64,000 bases of DNA, from the NCBI GenBank assembly GCA_052274345.1, contig DAVZGP010000005.1, forward strand, positions 36,665 to 100,664, read 5' to 3'. Both the position numbers and the translations under genes were made by a program. This document shows, piece after piece, positions 1-9,410 of the stretch; within the stretch, counting starts at the first letter, position 1, and each line of letters opens with the position of its first letter. The notes beneath the pieces are model-generated. The model was not told the DNA's origin. It saw only the letters and a list, made by a program, of their open reading frames with translations, and made no database searches. Source of the stretch: Clostridium_AD sp937920395 (GTDB lineage Bacteria; Bacillota; Clostridia; Clostridiales; Clostridiaceae).

Positions 1-1548
1 TCTAATGAAGAAAACCAAACTAGATATATAAAATCTATTAACGTATTAGCTGATTTAGAGAGCAGATTAAGTTTTGTAGAAAGCGAAATTAATGAGCTAG
101 ATGATAAAATAATAGATGAAGCAATTGAAAAGTCAAAAGAAAATGCCCATTATTTAAGTGAGATAAAAAGATTTAAGAAACATTCATTACATCCAGAAGT
201 TGAAAAGGCATTATCTGCTTTGTCTGGAACATTAGATTCTTCTTATTCAACATATGAGACAACTAAATTAAGTGATATGGATTTTGAAAATTTTATTGTA
301 GATGGAATCGAATATCCTCTTAGTTACGTACTTTTTGAAGATGAATGGGAATATGAGACTGATACTAAAATTAGAAGAGCCGCTTTTAAAGCGTTTTCCT
401 TAAAACTCGGAGAATATAAACATACAGTAGCAGCACTTTATCAAACGCAGGTACAAAAGGAAAAAACAATAGCAACTCTTAGAGGATTTGATTCTGTTAT
501 AGATAGTTTATTGTTTCCTCAAGAGGTAGAGAGGGAATTATATGATAGACAAATAGATATAATTATGGAAAAGTTAGCACCACATATGAGAAAATATGCG
601 AAACTGCTCCAAAAAATTCACAAGCTTGATGAAATGACCTTTGCAGATTTAAAGCTTGAAGTTGATCCAACCTATGAGCCAACCATATCTGTGGAGGAAT
701 CAAAGAAATATGTTGAGGGAGCATTATCAGTTTTAGGTGAAGATTATGTAGAGATGGTAAAAAAAGCTTATGATGAAAAATGGATTGACTTTGTTCAAAA
801 CAAAGGAAAATCAACAGGTGGTTTTTGTGCTACTCCTTATGGTAGTCATCCTCTAATTTTATTATCTTGGACCGAGAAAATGAAAGAAGCATTTGTACTT
901 GCTCATGAATTAGGCCATGCAGGTCATTTTACGTTAATTAACAAAAATCAAAATATTTATAATGCTCAGCCCTCATTATATTTTATAGAAGCACCATCTA
1001 CTATGAATGAGATGCTTATGTCAAATTATCTTATGAAAACAAATGATGAACCTAGATTTAAGAGATGGGTTTTATCTTCTATGATTAGCCGTACTTATTA
1101 CCATAACTTTGTAACGCATTTATTAGAAGCAGCTTATCAAAGAGAAGTTTATAAAACAATAGATGCAGGTGGAAGTGTGCAAGCTACAAACCTTAATGAA
1201 ATAAAGAAAGGTGTTCTTAAAAAATTCTGGGGAGATTCTGTGAAAATTGTTGATGGTGCAGAACTTACATGGATGAGACAGCCACATTATTATATGGGAC
1301 TTTATCCATACACATATAGTGCTGGACTTACAATAGCTACGCAGGTAAGTAACAGAATTTTAAAAGAAGGAAGGCCGGCTGTAGATGACTGGAGAAAAGT
1401 ATTAAAAGCAGGAGGCACTAAATCGCCAATAGAACTTGCTAAAATGGCAGGAGTAGATATAACAACTGACAAACCGCTATTAGATACTATAGAGTATATA
1501 GGAAATATAATTGACGAAATAATAAAGCTTACAGATGAGATGGAGTAA
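1..1548 (+). CDS. pepF: Oligoendopeptidase F family zinc peptidase (5' end outside window)
   Basis: The frame is open from base 1, so this is the C-terminal 515 codons of a protein that usually has about 600. It is an M3-family metallopeptidase that cleaves short peptides in the cytoplasm. The zinc site HELGH lies at codons 302-306 counted from base 1, inside AHELGHAGH, followed by the downstream Glu-containing stretch EAPSTMNE that supplies the third ligand in this family. The C-terminal half carries the typical helical segments (YYMGLYPYTYSAGL). An internal TTG at 220 is not the start, because upstream codons (ENQTRYIKS...) are clearly coding. It ends just before a long terminator and appears to be the last gene of its transcript. 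Confidence 0.93.
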   Translation, partial: SNEENQTRYIKSINVLADLESRLSFVESEINELDDKIIDEAIEKSKENAHYLSEIKRFKKHSLHPEVEKALSALSGTLDSSYSTYETTKLSDMDFENFIVDGIEYPLSYVLFEDEWEYETDTKIRRAAFKAFSLKLGEYKHTVAALYQTQVQKEKTIATLRGFDSVIDSLLFPQEVERELYDRQIDIIMEKLAPHMRKYAKLLQKIHKLDEMTFADLKLEVDPTYEPTISVEESKKYVEGALSVLGEDYVEMVKKAYDEKWIDFVQNKGKSTGGFCATPYGSHPLILLSWTEKMKEAFVLAHELGHAGHFTLINKNQNIYNAQPSLYFIEAPSTMNEMLMSNYLMKTNDEPRFKRWVLSSMISRTYYHNFVTHLLEAAYQREVYKTIDAGGSVQATNLNEIKKGVLKKFWGDSVKIVDGAELTWMRQPHYYMGLYPYTYSAGLTIATQVSNRILKEGRPAVDDWRKVLKAGGTKSPIELAKMAGVDITTDKPLLDTIEYIGNIIDEIIKLTDEME

Positions 1549-1620
1549 TAATACAAATAGAACTAAAGGATTTAATAATATTAAATAATGAATAGAAAGT
1601 AATTGGAATATAAATAGAAT

Positions 1621-1682
1621 AATATTAAAAGTAAAAAAGCTGTACTCTTGCTATGAGTATAGCTTTTTTACTTTTAATATTA
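1621..1682. terminator. Very long hairpin terminator after pepF
   Basis: Two arms of about 27 bp (21 bp perfect plus 6 with one wobble) flank a 7-8 nt loop. The arms end in A-run/T-run tracts, so it could work in either direction. It closes the pepF transcript. Confidence 0.85.
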
Positions 1683-1773
1683 TTTTAAGAATTTTTTAAT
1701 GTAAATTTAATCTTAAATATCTATAATGAGAGTGGTTTATTATTTAGTAGATGGTATGGAGGAGATAGTAAAA

Positions 1774-2361
1774 ATGAATATGAAATTTTTTAGAATAATA
1801 AATAATTTAGCAAATAAAAACGTGATTTTAGATAATACAATGATTTTCTTTTCTCAATATGTACCTTATATATTTATGGCAGTTGTTGTAATAGCATTTA
1901 TTTTAGGGATAAAACAAAAGAAATCCGAATATAGAAAAATAGCTGTTAGTACAGTTGTTATAACAGGTATAAATTTAATCATAAATTTAATCATTAGAAG
2001 TATGTTTTATGTGGACAGACCTTTTGTTCATAATAAGGTGAATTTATTATTGCCTCACGATACAGCCTCGTCCTTCCCAAGTAATCATGCTACTGGAACA
2101 ATGAGTATAGCTTTAGGTTTAAAAAAATACAATAGAATACTAGGAATGATAATGACAATATTATCAATAATCGTAAGCTTTTCAAGAGTGTATGTTGGAC
2201 ACCACTATCCTATGGATATTATAGGAGCGTATATAATTGTTTTTACAACAAGCTACATTTATAACTTAAAATTAAGAAGTAAGGTAGAAAATTTATATGG
2301 AATAGTTGAAAAGAAAATAGCAATAAAATTAGGGCTTAAATCATTATACAAAGAAGATTAG
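1774..2361 (+). CDS. PAP2-family membrane phosphatase (undecaprenyl-diphosphatase-like)
   Basis: This 195-residue integral membrane protein carries the three phosphatase signatures of the PAP2 superfamily: a Lys/Arg-Pro block ending in VDRPF, then SSFPSNHATG, then SRVYVGHHYPMD. The family hydrolyses lipid phosphates, and Gram-positive BcrC-type members recycle undecaprenyl pyrophosphate; the exact substrate here is inferred. About five hydrophobic helices are visible. I chose ATG 1774 because GGAGGAG sits at 1758-1764, 9 nt upstream; the longer ORF from 1726 has no ribosome site. It seems to be monocistronic. A second, truncated PAP2-type gene lies at 25.5 kb. Confidence 0.88.
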   Translation: MNMKFFRIINNLANKNVILDNTMIFFSQYVPYIFMAVVVIAFILGIKQKKSEYRKIAVSTVVITGINLIINLIIRSMFYVDRPFVHNKVNLLLPHDTASSFPSNHATGTMSIALGLKKYNRILGMIMTILSIIVSFSRVYVGHHYPMDIIGAYIIVFTTSYIYNLKLRSKVENLYGIVEKKIAIKLGLKSLYKED

Positions 2362-2648
2362 TATTAAGCTTTTCATATACAAATTCAAATAGTTTGCCGC
2401 CACACCAAACTCATCTGCGGCATTTACAAGTGGTGACAAAAACTAATGTTACCCACCTTACTCCCTCTAATTTCTAGTTTATAAATAGTTTAACAATGAT
2501 TTATTTATAGTTTACATTTTTGTTTTATACTGTGTTTATAGTAAGATAAGAAACATTGGGTGAAAAATAAAAATATGATTTTAGTAAAATAAAAATATTA
2601 AAAGAAATTTATAAGAATAATAATCTAATTAGATGGGAGCGTGTAATC

Positions 2649-3248
2649 GTGAAGGTAAAAACTCATGTTAAGATAGCGGAGTTAGCATTTAAGAATAATA
2701 TAATAATTATGCCTAAAGGATTTTCTAAAATTATGTTTAATTTTGGACTTGTGATGATTGATCAAAGCTGGCAGGTTATAACACATCCACATTATATGAA
2801 TAAATCTATAGGATATGTTCTTGAAAAGATAGAAAAGCTCCTTTTAGTTAAAAAATTTAATGGTTATCATTCGATGCAATTAGGAATAGTTGTTCATTAT
2901 CTATGTGACTTTTGCTGCAATGCTCATATATCAGGAGCAGTTGGGAATATTCAATATCATTTAAAGTATGAACGAGACCTTCAAAGATATCTACTAGATA
3001 ATTATGATAATTTAGGAGAGCAACTTAATAAGCCTTTAAATGATAAAGGTCATAGATTAAATAGCCTTGCTTTAATAAAAGCGTCAATTGAAAATGTTTT
3101 AGATGATTACATGGAAGGTGAGGCATCTTATTTACTGGATATTAAACAATGCGTTGAAATTACTTCTATGGTTTGCTCTAATGTTTTTGATTTTAATGTG
3201 AGTTTATCAAGAAATATTGTTTTTAAGGCGAAACAATTTCAAATATAA
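2649..3248 (+). CDS. Zinc-dependent phospholipase C-like protein
   Basis: This 199-residue protein resembles the zinc-dependent phospholipase C / S1-P1 nuclease fold. His and Asp residues that could bind zinc occur in the family order: KTHVKIAE near the N-terminus, THPHYMNK, then HYLCDFCCNAH and YHLKYERDL. There is no signal peptide, unlike secreted alpha-toxin-type enzymes, so it probably acts inside the cell; this cytoplasmic branch is common in clostridia and its substrate is unknown. The start is GTG, preceded by GGGAGCG at 2635-2641. It lies 66 nt upstream of a two-component pair on the same strand. Confidence 0.75.
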   Translation: MKVKTHVKIAELAFKNNIIIMPKGFSKIMFNFGLVMIDQSWQVITHPHYMNKSIGYVLEKIEKLLLVKKFNGYHSMQLGIVVHYLCDFCCNAHISGAVGNIQYHLKYERDLQRYLLDNYDNLGEQLNKPLNDKGHRLNSLALIKASIENVLDDYMEGEASYLLDIKQCVEITSMVCSNVFDFNVSLSRNIVFKAKQFQI

Positions 3249-3313
3249 ATTAACAAAACGATATGAAAACGTTAGTTTATTTATAGTATAATAAATGGAG
3301 CGAGGTGAATTAT

Positions 3314-4753
3314 TTGACAATAAAAAAACGCTTATTTATTTCTAATTTTCTAATGATTGTCATACCTGCAATTATAGGTCTTATAATGGTAGGGGGTACA
3401 ATGTTTGCAGTTATGGAGATAATGGGAACTCATGATCAAAACGAGAAATCATTTTATGATTCAAAACAAAAAACAGACATGCTTATACATAATTGGTCGC
3501 GCAGTATTAACATTAATCAAATGAAGGTGGATTTAGACAGCTTTAATGAAAAACATAGAGATAAGAAAATTTCATTATTCATTTATGAAGGTAAGAAATT
3601 GGTATATCCGTTATCGACTATTAAAAGTACTCCCATTTGGGATGCTGCTATTTCACAAAATGGTAGTCATACGTTTTTTATGGATAATATAGCTATCTAT
3701 AAGGAAAACGTAGGTAAATACAGTATAATTTTAGAGGATACTAATTTCAGCTCGCGTAATAAGCAAGATGGTGGAGCATATGATAAGGTAGTGTTTAACT
3801 TAGTAGTAATAATGAGTTTGCTTATTATCGCTATTATATTGCTAACAAATAGATTTTTAACACGTTTTGTATTTAAGAGTATTATAGTACCGTTAGATAC
3901 TTTAGTATATGGAGTGCGCCAAATTCGTGATGGTAATTTAGATTATAATATAGAGTATAATGAAAAAGATGAATTTGAAGGTATATGTTCTGATTTTAAC
4001 GAAATGGCTCAGCGACTTTTAGATTCTGTAAATGCAAGGCAAAAGGATGAAGCTAATCGTAAAGAATTAATTGCTGGAATTTCCCATGATCTACGAACTC
4101 CATTAACATCTATAAAAGCCTATGTTGAGGGACTTGATACAGGAGTGGCATCTACTCCTGAAATTCAGAAACGTTACTTAGATACCATAAAGAATAAGAC
4201 TGTTGATTTGGAACATATCGTAAGTCAATTGTTTTTGTTTTCTAAATTAGATATTGGAGAATTCCCTCTTTATCTGGAGAAAGCAGACATTGGTAAAGAA
4301 TTGTCTAATATGATAGTTAATCTTAAAGAGGAATATAAGAAAAAGGGACTCATTATTACACTTATACAAAATGTTAAAGACATTTATGTTCAAGCAGATA
4401 TTGTGCAGCTACGTAATGCTGTAATTAATATTTTAGAAAATAGTGTTAAATATAAAAATATAGAGCAATGCCAAATGAGAATTCTATGTGAGGCAGACGA
4501 TAATAATGTGGAAATTAAATTAGAAGATAATGGATCGGGTGTCCCTGAGGAAGCACTTGAAAAATTATTTGATATTTTTTATCGAACAGATCCTTCTAGA
4601 AGTAATCCTAGTAAAGGTAGTGGATTAGGACTTTCTATAACAGCAAAAATCATAGAAAAGTTAGGTGGATCAATACGAGCAGAGAATATACCAGAAGGTG
4701 GACTTGCTATTATTATGATGCTCCCAAAATATACAGGAGGTAACAATGCTTAA
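3314..4753 (+). CDS. Sensor histidine kinase (HAMP, HisKA, HATPase)
   Basis: This membrane sensor kinase has TM1 at about residues 10-35, an extracellular sensing region of about 120 residues, TM2 at about 155-180, a HAMP linker, an H-box (GISHDLRTPL, phosphoacceptor His258 from the TTG start), an N-box (NAVINILENSVKY) and ATP-binding G boxes (DNGSGVPEEA, GSGLGLSI). GTG 3305 opens the frame, but GAGGTG at 3302-3307 is correctly spaced for TTG 3314, so I prefer that start. It overlaps the response regulator by 8 nt, which suggests translational coupling. The extracellular domain is not recognisable, so the signal is unknown. Confidence 0.92.
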   Translation: MTIKKRLFISNFLMIVIPAIIGLIMVGGTMFAVMEIMGTHDQNEKSFYDSKQKTDMLIHNWSRSININQMKVDLDSFNEKHRDKKISLFIYEGKKLVYPLSTIKSTPIWDAAISQNGSHTFFMDNIAIYKENVGKYSIILEDTNFSSRNKQDGGAYDKVVFNLVVIMSLLIIAIILLTNRFLTRFVFKSIIVPLDTLVYGVRQIRDGNLDYNIEYNEKDEFEGICSDFNEMAQRLLDSVNARQKDEANRKELIAGISHDLRTPLTSIKAYVEGLDTGVASTPEIQKRYLDTIKNKTVDLEHIVSQLFLFSKLDIGEFPLYLEKADIGKELSNMIVNLKEEYKKKGLIITLIQNVKDIYVQADIVQLRNAVINILENSVKYKNIEQCQMRILCEADDNNVEIKLEDNGSGVPEEALEKLFDIFYRTDPSRSNPSKGSGLGLSITAKIIEKLGGSIRAENIPEGGLAIIMMLPKYTGGNNA

Positions 4754-5435
4754 AAAAATTCTGATTATTGAAGACGATAAATCTATTGCAGAGATTGAAA
4801 GAGATTTTTTAGAGATAAATGGGTTTGAAACCTTTATTGTAGCAGATGGAATAAAAGGTTTAAAATATGCATCCTCAGGAGAATATGATTTAATTTTACT
4901 TGATTTGATGCTGCCCAACATAAATGGATATGAAATTTGTAAGAAAATACGAGGAATAATTGATATTCCAATAATAATGGTAACTGCAAGAATTGAAGAT
5001 ATAGATAAAATAAGAGGTTTGGGATTAGGTGCTGATGACTATATTTCAAAACCTTTTTCTCCTACTGAGCTTGTTGCAAGAGTAAAAGCAAATTTAGCAC
5101 AATATGAACGATTAAGAGGTAATGTATTCTTAGCTGAAGAAATACAAGTTGGTAATGTGAGAATTAATTCCAAAGCACATCGTGTATATGTAGATGATCA
5201 TGAGATTGAGTTTAAGAATAAAGAGTATGAATTGCTCTTATTTCTTGTGACAAATGCAGATGTTGTTTTTAACAAAGAAATATTATATGAAAAAATTTGG
5301 GGAATGGATGCATATGGAGACAGTAAGACTGTTGCAGTTCATATTAATCGGTTAAGAGAAAAAATTGAAAAAGATCCATCTAACCCCATACATATTCAAA
5401 CTGTATGGGGTGCTGGATATCGGTTTAAAGTATAA
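4746..5435 (+). CDS. OmpR/PhoB-type response regulator
   Basis: This 229-residue DNA-binding response regulator has an N-terminal receiver domain with the acidic pair EDD, phosphoacceptor Asp53 in LLDLMLPN and the conserved Lys in YISKPFSP. A C-terminal winged helix ends in the typical VWGAGYRFKV. It overlaps the kinase gene, so the two form one operon and probably one signalling pair. The targets are unknown; the nearest downstream gene, yaaA, is 170 nt away and may have its own promoter. Confidence 0.93.
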   Translation: MLKKILIIEDDKSIAEIERDFLEINGFETFIVADGIKGLKYASSGEYDLILLDLMLPNINGYEICKKIRGIIDIPIIMVTARIEDIDKIRGLGLGADDYISKPFSPTELVARVKANLAQYERLRGNVFLAEEIQVGNVRINSKAHRVYVDDHEIEFKNKEYELLLFLVTNADVVFNKEILYEKIWGMDAYGDSKTVAVHINRLREKIEKDPSNPIHIQTVWGAGYRFKV

Positions 5436-5605
5436 ATCATATAGTAACACGATTTTGAAAATTATTAACATATAAAGTTATTTTGATTGTCGCTTTGGAT
5501 TTTTTTATTAAATTACTTAGAAATAAAAAATATAAAATTGATAATTAGCCTAAATAAAAAGTAAATGTTAAACCTATGGTATAATTATCTTGGGGTGAGG
5601 TACGA

Positions 5606-6370
5606 ATGATTACAATATTATCACCAGCGAAAAATTTAAAAATGGACAAGACAGTTAATACTAGTTTATTTACTAAGCCTATATTTATCAAGGAAGCAAG
5701 TAGCTTAATTAAGGAGCTTATAAAATATCCCCCGGAAGATTTGGAAGGGTTAATGAAAATAAATAGTAAACTTGCAGAGCAAAATTTTATGAGGCATATT
5801 ACATGGGAAAAAGAACATGATTTATCAAATGGTAAACAAGCATTACTTGCATATGATGGTGCAGCATTTAAGGGATTAAATGGAGGTGATTTAAATCAGC
5901 AACAGCTATCTTTTGCTAATAAGCATTTAATAATATTATCCGGATTATATGGTGCACTTAGGCCACTTGATTTAATACAACCTTATAGGTTAGAGATGGG
6001 AATAAAGCTTAAAAATAAACGAGGTAATAACTTATATAATTTTTGGGGAAATAAGATTACTGCTTATATTAAAAAGGAATTAAAGACACAAAATGATAAC
6101 ATACTTATAAATTTAGCATCAAAGGAATATTCCTCGGTAATAGATATGAGCAAAATCAATGTAAATGCGATAACACCTGTGTTTAAAGATTATAAAAATG
6201 GAAATAATAAAGTTATAACTATTTACACAAAACGGGCAAGAGGATTAATGAGCCGGTTTATAATTGAAAATAGTATTAGTTTACCGGGTGATTTAAAAGA
6301 ATTTAACGAAGAGGGGTATAGTTATAACAAATATCTATCTTCGGACGCGGAATTCGTATTTACTAGATAA
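5606..6370 (+). CDS. yaaA: YaaA (UPF0246) peroxide-stress DNA-binding protein
   Basis: The 254-residue protein opens with the family signature MITILSPAKNLKMD and carries the conserved blocks QALLAYDGAAFKGL and LSGLYGALRPLDLIQPYRLEMG. In E. coli YaaA lowers free iron and limits oxidative damage under peroxide stress and binds DNA through a helix-hairpin-helix-like fold; a similar role here is inferred. The ATG is preceded by TTGGGGTGAGG. A strong hairpin ends the unit at 6389-6428. Full length, with no oddities. Confidence 0.93.
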   Translation: MITILSPAKNLKMDKTVNTSLFTKPIFIKEASSLIKELIKYPPEDLEGLMKINSKLAEQNFMRHITWEKEHDLSNGKQALLAYDGAAFKGLNGGDLNQQQLSFANKHLIILSGLYGALRPLDLIQPYRLEMGIKLKNKRGNNLYNFWGNKITAYIKKELKTQNDNILINLASKEYSSVIDMSKINVNAITPVFKDYKNGNNKVITIYTKRARGLMSRFIIENSISLPGDLKEFNEEGYSYNKYLSSDAEFVFTR

Positions 6371-6388
6371 ATGTACTCATTGTGGTGA

Positions 6389-6428
6389 GAAAGGACGACT
6401 AATCAAATAATGATTAGTCGTCCTTTTA
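6389..6428. terminator. Hairpin terminator between yaaA and the convergent GntR gene
   Basis: A 15-16 bp near-perfect stem around a 4-5 nt loop is flanked by A-run and T-run, so it can serve both the + strand yaaA and the - strand regulator gene. Confidence 0.85.
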
Positions 6429-6444
6429 ATTGTAATGTCTATTT

Positions 6445-7110
6445 CTAATCTATAATATGCATATTTAGTGGCATCATTAGATGCTTAACTAATATATTAT
6501 ATGCAATATCTCCGTCGCCTTGTTTAAGATAATGGAAAAATTGTTCATGCTCATCCAAAGTACTGTCAATACGACCAGTAAGAGAGAGAGCAGTTGATGT
6601 TGTTAATTGGATTAAATACATAAGCCTTTGAAATGTTTTACTAAATTCACTATTGTCTACATAATTAATTAATAAAAGATGAAACTTGTGGTCATAATCC
6701 ATAAAAGATTTATGAGAGTCATTAGAATCTTTTGTTTTTTTCATACGTTCTAATAACTTACTCAGGGCTTTTATTAATTGCTGGCCTTTTTTACTTTCTA
6801 TTTCACCTGCAATTACATGAGTACAAAATCCTTCTATTGCACATCTAATTTGAATTGATTCTAACATATCCTTTTCATTGAGTTGTCTTATCATAAATCC
6901 CTTGCTTGGAATAATTGTAATATATCCATCTTGGCTAAGGCATTGAAGAGACTCTCTCATAGGAGTTCTTGAAATACCTAATTCTGCCGCTAGTTTTGTT
7001 TCCGAGTATAGGACATTAGTATTAAGTTTCTTTGTGAGAATTTGATCTTTCACATAGTTATAAGTCTGAGCTTGTAATGAACTTTTTGTATCAATATTTA
7101 AATTAGCCAT
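6445..7110 (-). CDS. GntR-family regulator, FCD (FadR) subfamily
   Basis: The 221-residue protein has an N-terminal winged helix (KLAAELGISRTPMRESLQ) and an all-helical FCD ligand domain with the metal/ligand residues typical of the subfamily (D and H in YDHKFHLLL, H in DEHEQFFHYL). Such proteins are usually repressors of carboxylic-acid catabolism and are released by the substrate or an intermediate. ATG 7110 is preferred over GTG 7119 because AGGGGA ends directly against the GTG but lies 8 nt from the ATG. It is divergent from the catabolic operon at 7254, and the palindrome at 7187-7200 between them is the likely operator. Confidence 0.9.
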   Translation of the reverse strand: MANLNIDTKSSLQAQTYNYVKDQILTKKLNTNVLYSETKLAAELGISRTPMRESLQCLSQDGYITIIPSKGFMIRQLNEKDMLESIQIRCAIEGFCTHVIAGEIESKKGQQLIKALSKLLERMKKTKDSNDSHKSFMDYDHKFHLLLINYVDNSEFSKTFQRLMYLIQLTTSTALSLTGRIDSTLDEHEQFFHYLKQGDGDIAYNILVKHLMMPLNMHIID

Positions 7111-7172
7111 AGTCTGCACTCCCCTATGTTACTATCATATACTAAAAAATATTTAAGGTCAATAAAAAACGC

Positions 7173-7201
7173 TTGACAGTGTACAGGTATACCGGTATAC
7201 T
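7173..7201 (+). promoter_or_regulatory. Sigma-A promoter with overlapping GntR/FCD operator
   Basis: The -35 element TTGACA (7173-7178) and -10 element TATACT (7196-7201) are 17 nt apart. A perfect 14-bp palindrome, GTATACCGGTATAC (7187-7200), covers the end of the spacer and most of the -10 box. Its symmetry and its place between the divergent regulator and operon make it the probable repressor site. It is a near-consensus promoter in an otherwise AT-rich leader. Confidence 0.85.
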
Positions 7202-7253
7202 GGAAATAAGAAAATAAATAGTATTAAAAATTAAATTTTAAGGAGGAAATATT

Positions 7254-7940
7254 ATGAACTCATATAAAATGGGAGACTTAAAAGTAATCGATTTAACAAA
7301 GGTGTTAGATCCTAAAACAGAAAGTAGAAGATGTGGACTTACTAGATTTAACACAGGTGGACCAATCCCAGATTTTCATACAATTATGGATTTAACTAGT
7401 CATTTAGGAACTCATGTCGAGTGCCCATATCATCACAATGATAATTGGTCAGATGTAGAGTCACTTCCAATTACTACATTTATGGGAAGAGCGATTTACG
7501 TTAACATCACACATATGAAACCTAATGAAAAAATTAAAAGCATTGATTTAGAAAAGGCTTGCGGTGATAGAATTAAAAAAGGCGATATAGTAATCTTAGA
7601 TTCACCTATGAAACTTGCTCCATTTACACCAGCATCAAATACAGAAGATGACAAAAGACTATTTATTTGCCGCGAGACTGCTCAGTGGTTGAAAGAAAAA
7701 GGAGTAAAATGTGTTGGTTTTGGCGACGGTGTATCAATTGAAAGCAATAATGAAGATGTAAAAGCTTTTCATGATGTATTGATGGAAGTAAATGTTGTAT
7801 TTTTAGAAGTGTTAAAGAATCTGGAAGAATTATCTGTAGATACATTCTTTATGTCATATTCTCCACTACCGATTATTGGTTTGGATTCATGTCCAATTCG
7901 TGCATATGCAATTGAAGGGTTAATAGAATTTTCTAAATAA
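7254..7940 (+). CDS. Cyclase-family (KynB-like) metal-dependent hydrolase
   Basis: This 228-residue protein is of the cyclase/arylformamidase family, whose members hydrolyse amide, lactone or ester bonds using a metal held by the motif HxGTHxDxP. Here it reads SHLGTHVECPYHH, with Glu in the usual Asp position, and GFGDGVSIE follows near the C-terminus. The gene has an excellent AAGGAGG site and is the first of four co-directional genes. With an enzyme resembling ketopantoate reductase, a YhcH-type protein and an acid importer downstream, it may open a lactone or amide ring or cleave an ester during catabolism; this is inference. Kynurenine formamidase is possible but no other kynurenine-pathway genes are present. 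Confidence 0.8.
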   Translation: MNSYKMGDLKVIDLTKVLDPKTESRRCGLTRFNTGGPIPDFHTIMDLTSHLGTHVECPYHHNDNWSDVESLPITTFMGRAIYVNITHMKPNEKIKSIDLEKACGDRIKKGDIVILDSPMKLAPFTPASNTEDDKRLFICRETAQWLKEKGVKCVGFGDGVSIESNNEDVKAFHDVLMEVNVVFLEVLKNLEELSVDTFFMSYSPLPIIGLDSCPIRAYAIEGLIEFSK

Positions 7941-7981
7941 GATAGTGTTAACACTATCCTAAATAAAGAGAGGGTGCAAAT

Positions 7982-8896
7982 ATGAAAATAGCGATAATCG
8001 GTGCAGGGGCTATGGGGTCAATCTATGGTGGTTATTTATCAAAACATAATGAAGTTTATTTGGTAGATAATAATCAAGAGCTTGTAGATACAATAAATAA
8101 AGACGGATTAAAACTTGAGGAAAATGGCTCAGATGTATTATATAGGCCAAAAGCAGTTAAATCAACTGACGGAATTGGAAAAGTGGATTTAATTATTTTA
8201 TTTGTTAAATCCTTATATTCAAGGGTAGCACTACAAGAAAATAAAGGAATAATTGATAGTAACACTTATGTTATGACACTTCAAAATGGAGCAGGTCATG
8301 AGGATATTTTATCAGAAGTAGTACCAATTGAACGTATTATTATTGGTACAACAGAGGATAATGGAGCAATTATTAAACTAGGACATGTTAGACATGGTGG
8401 AACTGGAAGAACGAATATAGGTATGCTTGCTGATGACAAAAATGACATGCTTAATGCATTAAAAAAATGTTTTGACGAATGTGGGTTTGAAACAATAGTT
8501 CAGGGCAATATTCAAAAATTAATATGGGATAAGTTATTCACCAATGTATCACTTAGTGCAGTTACGGGTGTATTGCAAGTTAAGATGGGATTTATTGCTG
8601 CAAATAAAAGTGCATGGAATTTGACAAAGCAATTAGTAAAAGAAGCAATTGTAGTATCGAAGGCAATGGGACTTGTATTTGATGAAAAAACAGTGCTAGC
8701 AAAGGTTAAGAAAGCATCAGAGGATTCTCCTAATGGATGTACGTCTATTTATACAGACTTAAATAATGGACGACTAACGGAGGTAGATACAATAAGTGGC
8801 TCAGTGGTTTCTGCTGCTAAAAAGTATGGAGTAGAGGTTCCATCTCATGTGTTTATAGTGAATATGGTTCACGCTATGGAGCAACGAAACAACTAA
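7982..8896 (+). CDS. Ketopantoate reductase-like (PanE/ApbA family) dehydrogenase
   Basis: The 304-residue NADP-dependent 2-oxoacid reductase-like enzyme has a Rossmann motif GAGAMGSIYGG at residues 7-17. The C-terminal domain keeps the catalytic Lys region (KLIWDKLFTNVSL) and the active-site Glu region (GRLTEVDTISG) of PanE. In PanE the reaction is ketopantoate to pantoate. No other pantothenate gene is nearby, and its place in an FCD-regulated operon with a transporter suggests that it works on a different hydroxy/oxo acid. It lies 41 nt downstream of the cyclase gene, with GAGAGGGTG as ribosome site. Confidence 0.85.
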   Translation: MKIAIIGAGAMGSIYGGYLSKHNEVYLVDNNQELVDTINKDGLKLEENGSDVLYRPKAVKSTDGIGKVDLIILFVKSLYSRVALQENKGIIDSNTYVMTLQNGAGHEDILSEVVPIERIIIGTTEDNGAIIKLGHVRHGGTGRTNIGMLADDKNDMLNALKKCFDECGFETIVQGNIQKLIWDKLFTNVSLSAVTGVLQVKMGFIAANKSAWNLTKQLVKEAIVVSKAMGLVFDEKTVLAKVKKASEDSPNGCTSIYTDLNNGRLTEVDTISGSVVSAAKKYGVEVPSHVFIVNMVHAMEQRNN

Positions 8897-8945
8897 AAAA
8901 TTATGTAATTAATATTTAAACAATTAAAAAAATGGGAGGTTTAAT

Positions 8946-9410
8946 ATGATATTTTCATCTATTTATTCAAAGGATGATGTTACGAAGTATCCAGTAGCTA
9001 TTCAAACGGCTATTAAATATCTAAAAGAAAACGATTTTACGACTATGGAAGTAGGAGCTTATGATATTCAGGGAAAGGATATTTACGCACAGGTATTTGA
9101 TGTACAGACAGAACCAATTGAAAAGAAAAGACCAGAGGTGCATGAAAAGTATATAGATGTTCAGTTCATTGCTTCTGGAAAAGAAAGATTGGGATTTACT
9201 CCTGATATGGGTAAATATGAAGTTGATGAGAGAATAGACAATAGAGATTTAATATTTTATAAGGAAGTTGAAAATGAAGGATTTATAGAAGCTACGCCAG
9301 GATGTTATTGCATTTTCTTTCCTAGCGATGTGCATAGACCAGGAGTAATGTTAGAAAAATCTATGATTGTGAGAAAAGTTGTTGTAAAGGTAAAAGTAGT
9401 ATTGATATAG
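8946..9410 (+). CDS. YhcH/YjgK/YiaL (TabA-like) cupin protein
   Basis: The 154-residue protein has the DUF386 family features: HEKYIDVQFIASGKERLGF in the middle and CIFFPSDVHRPGVM near the C-terminus, with His residues that can bind metal in the beta-barrel. Relatives sit in sugar-acid and sialic-acid operons and are thought to act on sugar anomers or lactones. It is the third gene of the operon, 49 nt after the reductase, with a GGGAGG site. The combination points to a sugar-derived acid as the operon's substrate. Confidence 0.85.
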   Translation: MIFSSIYSKDDVTKYPVAIQTAIKYLKENDFTTMEVGAYDIQGKDIYAQVFDVQTEPIEKKRPEVHEKYIDVQFIASGKERLGFTPDMGKYEVDERIDNRDLIFYKEVENEGFIEATPGCYCIFFPSDVHRPGVMLEKSMIVRKVVVKVKVVLI

